Source: Clostridia bacterium
Lineage (GTDB): Bacteria; Bacillota; Clostridia; Christensenellales; Aristaeellaceae
Length of the DNA: 8,332 bases
Assembly: GCA_016296675.1 (NCBI GenBank)
Contig: JAEDIV010000119.1
Span: forward strand, 1-8,332
Reading direction: 5' to 3'
The notes beneath the pieces were generated by a model. The model saw only the letters and a program-made list of their open reading frames with translations, was not told the DNA's origin and did no database searches. The position numbers and the translations under genes are program-made. Positions within the stretch are counted from its first letter, which is position 1. Each line of letters opens with the position of its first letter. This document shows, piece after piece, positions 5,642-8,332 of the stretch.

Positions 5642-7142
5642 GCGCAAGGGCGTTAAAGATACAGAAAACAAAAAGCGGCTTAAAAAAGCGCCAGGCAAAG
5701 CGCGTATTCACAAAAAGAATGCTAAGCGCAAAAAGGCTGCCTCCAAGCGCAGGTGCGCGCCGCACTGTTGGTGGGCGCTTCCGGTCGCATGCCTTATGCT
5801 GATCATTCTTTTGGCGTCGTCCGTGTTTGTTCTCCATGAGCTGGGCGAATACCGCCGCTTTGAAGCCATGCGAAACGCCGTAGAGAAAAGCGGCTACTAT
5901 ACCGGAATCGTCGTGGACGGCTATTCCCTTTCGGGCGTTTCAAGAGAAAGAGCCTTGGAGCATTGGCGCGACAACATCGAATCCCCCTTCGAAAACCGCG
6001 AAATCACATTGTCCTATGCCGGCAAAACCTGGACCAAGACCGCCAAAGAGCTTGGTTATCAGAGCAACTACGAAGAAGTTTTGGACGCTGCGTGGACTGT
6101 AGGCCGCACCGGAACGCTGGAAGAGCGCTATCGTTCCATCAGCCAGTTAAGCGCTGTCAGCCAGAAATTTAATATAGAGCGCACCATGTTTGATGAGCGT
6201 CTTTTAAAAAAATGGACCGATGAAATCGCCTCCTCGCTGTCTACCTCCAGCACCAACGCCAAAATCACCGGTTTTAATGTCAATACCAAAGCTTTCACGC
6301 TTTCCTCCGCCAGCGCCGGCACGACTGTCGATAAGGACGCGCTTTACAAGCATGCGCTTTCCACCCTGCAAAACGGCGGCGGCAGCGTTGAAGTAAACGT
6401 AGTCTCCATTAACCCCGAGGTCACCGAAAAGGATTTCACAAGCAAATTCGGCATGATCACCTCCGCCGTGACCAATGCCTCCAGCTCCAACGCAAACCGC
6501 TTGACCAACCTCAAGCTCTCCTGCGCCGCCATCAACGGCTATTGCGTTGAGCCCGGCGCAACCTTCTCCTTCAACGAAGTCGTCGGACAAAGAACCACAA
6601 AGCGCGGCTATAAAAAAGCCACGGTCTATCAGTCAGGCGAAATCGCCGAAGATATCGGCGGCGGCGTATGTCAGGTATCCACAACGCTCTGGAATGCAGC
6701 GATGAAAGCCAACTGCGAAATCGTCGAATGGCACGAACATTCCCGCCCCGTCGCCTATGTCGACAAAGGTAAGGATGCAACCGTCAACTGGGGCACGCAG
6801 GACATGAAGTTCAAAAACACTTCATCCTACCCCATGTATCTGATCGCCTACGTCACGGAAAACAAGCGCGTATACTGCGAAATCTACGGCGAACTTTTCC
6901 CGGACGGAAAATACATCACCATTGAAGCCAAGACCACTCAGCGCATCGATCCGCCGGAACCCGAATACGTATACAATCCTCTTCTGGAATCCGGCGAACT
7001 TGTAACCATTTCGGAACCCCGCACCGGCTACCGCGCGAAGGCGTGGCGTGTCTACTGGAATGCCGACGGCTCTGAAATCAAGCGCGATCTTCTGGTCGAA
7101 GCCTATTATAAGCCCGCCCGCGGCACAATCGAGTACGGATGA
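5619..7142 (+). CDS. Membrane-anchored VanW-family protein with peptidoglycan-binding-like domain
   Basis: This 507-aa envelope protein has a strongly basic cytoplasmic tail (23 Lys/Arg in residues 1-45), one membrane segment (about 52-73) and a large outside part, i.e. type II topology. Residues about 95-265 resemble the putative peptidoglycan-binding domain that precedes VanW domains (DGYSLSGVSRERA, ITLSYAGKTW). The VanW domain spans about 275-425, with GATFSFNEVVG (313-323), GYKKATVY (330-337), the core GGGVCQVSTTLW (347-358, C351) and WHEHSRPVAYV (371-381). Residues 430-500 look like a G5-type beta-rich tail (QRIDPPEPEYVYNPLLESGE). VanW was named from vancomycin gene clusters, but its biochemistry is not established and it is common in susceptible Firmicutes, so this is not evidence of resistance. 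The start is set by AAGGGAG. The gene overlaps rarA by 23 bp and the next gene by 4 bp (ATGA). Confidence 0.88.
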   Translation: MTKSKTNKRKGVKDTENKKRLKKAPGKARIHKKNAKRKKAASKRRCAPHCWWALPVACLMLIILLASSVFVLHELGEYRRFEAMRNAVEKSGYYTGIVVDGYSLSGVSRERALEHWRDNIESPFENREITLSYAGKTWTKTAKELGYQSNYEEVLDAAWTVGRTGTLEERYRSISQLSAVSQKFNIERTMFDERLLKKWTDEIASSLSTSSTNAKITGFNVNTKAFTLSSASAGTTVDKDALYKHALSTLQNGGGSVEVNVVSINPEVTEKDFTSKFGMITSAVTNASSSNANRLTNLKLSCAAINGYCVEPGATFSFNEVVGQRTTKRGYKKATVYQSGEIAEDIGGGVCQVSTTLWNAAMKANCEIVEWHEHSRPVAYVDKGKDATVNWGTQDMKFKNTSSYPMYLIAYVTENKRVYCEIYGELFPDGKYITIEAKTTQRIDPPEPEYVYNPLLESGELVTISEPRTGYRAKAWRVYWNADGSEIKRDLLVEAYYKPARGTIEYG

Positions 7143-8203
7143 TGAACGATATGGATTTTCGAAACATTGCCCTTTCGCACGCTGAAAAATACCCGCTTAT
7201 GCAGGCGCAGGATTACGTAAAGCTCGCCTATCAAAGCGCGTTCGGCGCAGGACACATGGTGTCCGGATTTGAAAACGCCCTTGCGCGCGTGAAGGCCGAG
7301 CGCACACGCGAAACCGAAAGTGTCTCCTCAGAGGACATCGGCGGCGGATATGTGCGTCTGCATCTCTCCGGCGGCGAATATCCTTTGTCGAGCGAAACCG
7401 CCGCGCGCATGTTCGTATTAAGCGCCGAACCGGTCCCGGAATGCAAAAACAAGTTTTTTGCGTATTCAGAAATTCTTTTATCCCTTGCCGGCGAGGGCGC
7501 CATCCGTCCTGCGCAATCGGAAATCCACGCATCCCTTCAGAAATTCAGATCCGGCGATTTTTCGCCCGTCAGCCATACGGATATCTACAGGGAAAACTAT
7601 CGCCCCGCCTATCGCGTGATCAAAAAGGCGTTTTCCGATAATCTTCCCCTGATTTCAAGGCTGGATGCGCTCAAACAGAAAAAAAACGGCGCAATCATTG
7701 CCATAGACGGCATGTGCGCCGGCGGCAAAACCACGCTTTCTTCCCTTCTCGGCGCCGTCTTTGCCTCCCCCGTATATCACATGGACGACTTTTTCCTGCC
7801 GCCTTCAAAGCGCACGGAAAAACGCCTGAGCGAACCCGGCGGAAACGTGGACTACGAAAGGTTCAGAACCGACGTCCTCGATCCGCTCCTTTCGGGAAAA
7901 CCCTTCTCCTTCCGCCCTTTCGATTGCTCCATCATGGATTTTGCGTCCCCCGTCTTATGCGGACCTTCCCCCCTTTCGATCGTTGAAGGCTCTTATGCGT
8001 GCCATCCGACCCTGATTCAGGATTATGATTTCAAGATCTTTGTATCGGTCGATCCAGCGCTTCAACTTGAAAGAATCCGCCTGAGAAACGGTGAAGGCAT
8101 GCTCAAGCGCTTTGTCAGTGAATGGATTCCCATGGAAATGCGCTATTTCGACGTCTTCTCCATCCCCGAAAAAGCCGACTATATCATAAAAAGCGAAGGT
8201 TAA
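7139..8203 (+). CDS. Two-domain protein: uncharacterised N-terminal domain fused to uridine-kinase-like P-loop kinase
   Basis: In this 354-aa protein the C-terminal part (about 184-354) is a P-loop kinase of the uridine kinase/phosphoribulokinase type. Walker A is GMCAGGKT (191-198, K197), followed by the acidic YHMDDFFLP (213-221), which resembles the DDFY segment of nucleoside kinases, RPFDC (259-263), VEGSYACHP (282-290), a basic lid-like RIRLRNG (312-318) and WIPMEMRYF (329-337). The phosphate acceptor is unknown; nucleoside or another small molecule is inferred from the family. The N-terminal 175 residues match no named domain I can identify. They carry conserved-looking patches: FGAGHMVSG (35-43), IGGGYVRLHL (67-76), SHTDIYRENYRPAYRV (145-160). 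Lengths argue for a fusion, since simple uridine kinases are near 210 aa. ATG 7139 overlaps the VanW stop as ATGA; ATG 7142 is also possible. There is no clear ribosome site, so it probably relies on coupled translation. Last gene of the operon. Confidence 0.82.
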   Translation: MMNDMDFRNIALSHAEKYPLMQAQDYVKLAYQSAFGAGHMVSGFENALARVKAERTRETESVSSEDIGGGYVRLHLSGGEYPLSSETAARMFVLSAEPVPECKNKFFAYSEILLSLAGEGAIRPAQSEIHASLQKFRSGDFSPVSHTDIYRENYRPAYRVIKKAFSDNLPLISRLDALKQKKNGAIIAIDGMCAGGKTTLSSLLGAVFASPVYHMDDFFLPPSKRTEKRLSEPGGNVDYERFRTDVLDPLLSGKPFSFRPFDCSIMDFASPVLCGPSPLSIVEGSYACHPTLIQDYDFKIFVSVDPALQLERIRLRNGEGMLKRFVSEWIPMEMRYFDVFSIPEKADYIIKSEG

Positions 8204-8246
8204 ACGCTTAAAAAACGATCCATGGCAGTTTAAATCAGGCATACAT

Positions 8247-8280
8247 AAAAAAGAATCTGCGTGAAAACTCACGCAGATTC
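8247..8280 (-). terminator. Intrinsic terminator for a convergent gene right of the window
   Basis: The arms 8253-8264 (gaatctgcgtga) and 8269-8280 (tcacgcagattc) pair perfectly over 12 bp with a 4-nt loop. On the minus strand the stem is followed directly by six T residues (complement of the A-run 8247-8252), the classic intrinsic terminator shape. On the plus strand the stem is followed by agatcatc without a T-run. It thus most likely ends a minus-strand transcript entering from the right, whose gene lies outside the window; the stem may also protect the 3' end of the rightward operon mRNA. Confidence 0.75.
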
Positions 8281-8312
8281 AGATCATCAACAAACCCCTG
8301 GGTGTGGTTTGG

Positions 8313-8332
8313 AGAGGGAGCGCACTCCCTCT
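8313..8332. repeat. Palindrome cut by the window edge
   Basis: The arms agagggag (8313-8320) and ctccctct (8325-8332) pair perfectly around cgca. The left arm is preceded by tttgg, so the palindrome would lengthen if the sequence beyond the window continues with ccaaa. This shape is common in short dispersed hairpin repeats of gut Clostridia, but a single copy cannot prove that. Confidence 0.5.

Larger units (their letters stand above)
8204..8332. other. Right-end non-coding stretch with two palindromes
   Basis: After the last stop there is no convincing coding sequence to the window edge. It holds the hairpin at 8253-8280 and the palindrome at 8313-8332. No plus-strand stem followed by a T-run is present, so the end of the rightward transcript is not resolved here. 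Confidence 0.5.

Noticed and set aside
5219..5698. Minus-strand open frame (159 codons) over the rarA/VanW junction
   Set aside because: It crosses two convincing genes on the other strand. Its hydrophobic stretches come from antisense of the Lys-rich tail, and no ribosome site was noted.
5619..7142. Vancomycin resistance gene
   Set aside because: VanW domains are widespread in susceptible Firmicutes and no vanH, vanA-type ligase or vanX neighbours are present.
7955..8272. Minus-strand open frame (105 codons) at the end of the kinase gene
   Set aside because: It would start inside the terminator hairpin and run antisense through the kinase domain; no ribosome site or motif.
8253..8332. Possible C-terminal end of a minus-strand gene entering from the right
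   Set aside because: Frames are open for only 14-30 codons and the stretch lies within or next to palindromes. No recognisable peptide, so I keep it as non-coding.

Overview
The window (about 53% G+C by eye, strong Shine-Dalgarno sites, closely packed genes) looks like chromosomal DNA of a Gram-positive anaerobe of the Bacillota, probably a gut Clostridia lineage. I base this on an HPr-like protein that keeps the HprK-type serine, a VanW-family envelope protein, and protein sequences typical of such genomes. I cannot name a genus. There are no rRNA, tRNA, CRISPR, transposase or phage genes. Eight protein-coding genes fill nearly all of the sequence.

Layout. From a 265-bp AT-rich divergent control region (2145-2409) two transcription units point away from each other. 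Leftward (minus strand): a 76-aa HPr-like protein that lacks the phosphorylatable histidine, a MalY/PatB-type PLP C-S lyase/aminotransferase, and a DnaQ-like DEDDh 3'-5' exonuclease that starts with TTG inside a 4-base TTGA overlap. A 12-bp hairpin sits between the first two genes, and a perfect 19-bp-arm palindrome lies beyond the exonuclease. Rightward (plus strand): a glycerate dehydrogenase/hydroxypyruvate reductase-like D-2-hydroxyacid dehydrogenase, a 10-TM EamA transporter, the RarA/MgsA AAA+ ATPase, a membrane-anchored VanW protein, and a two-part protein made of an uncharacterised N-terminal domain and a uridine-kinase-like P-loop domain. Gaps are 15 and 25 bp, followed by overlaps of 23 and 4 bp, so this is probably one operon driven by a well-formed sigma-A-type promoter at 2348-2376.

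The right end (8204-8332) has no convincing gene. It holds a hairpin with a T-run on the minus strand (terminator of a convergent gene outside the window) and half or all of a second palindrome cut by the window edge.

How the genes fit together: the plus operon mixes small-molecule metabolism (2-hydroxyacid reduction, metabolite transport, a kinase) with replication-stress repair (RarA) and envelope biology (VanW). The minus unit pairs a possible Crh-like regulator with sulfur amino-acid metabolism. I see no clear defence system or mobile element. The least explained items are the HPr-like protein without its histidine, the N-terminal domain fused to the kinase, and the very basic cytoplasmic tail of the VanW protein.
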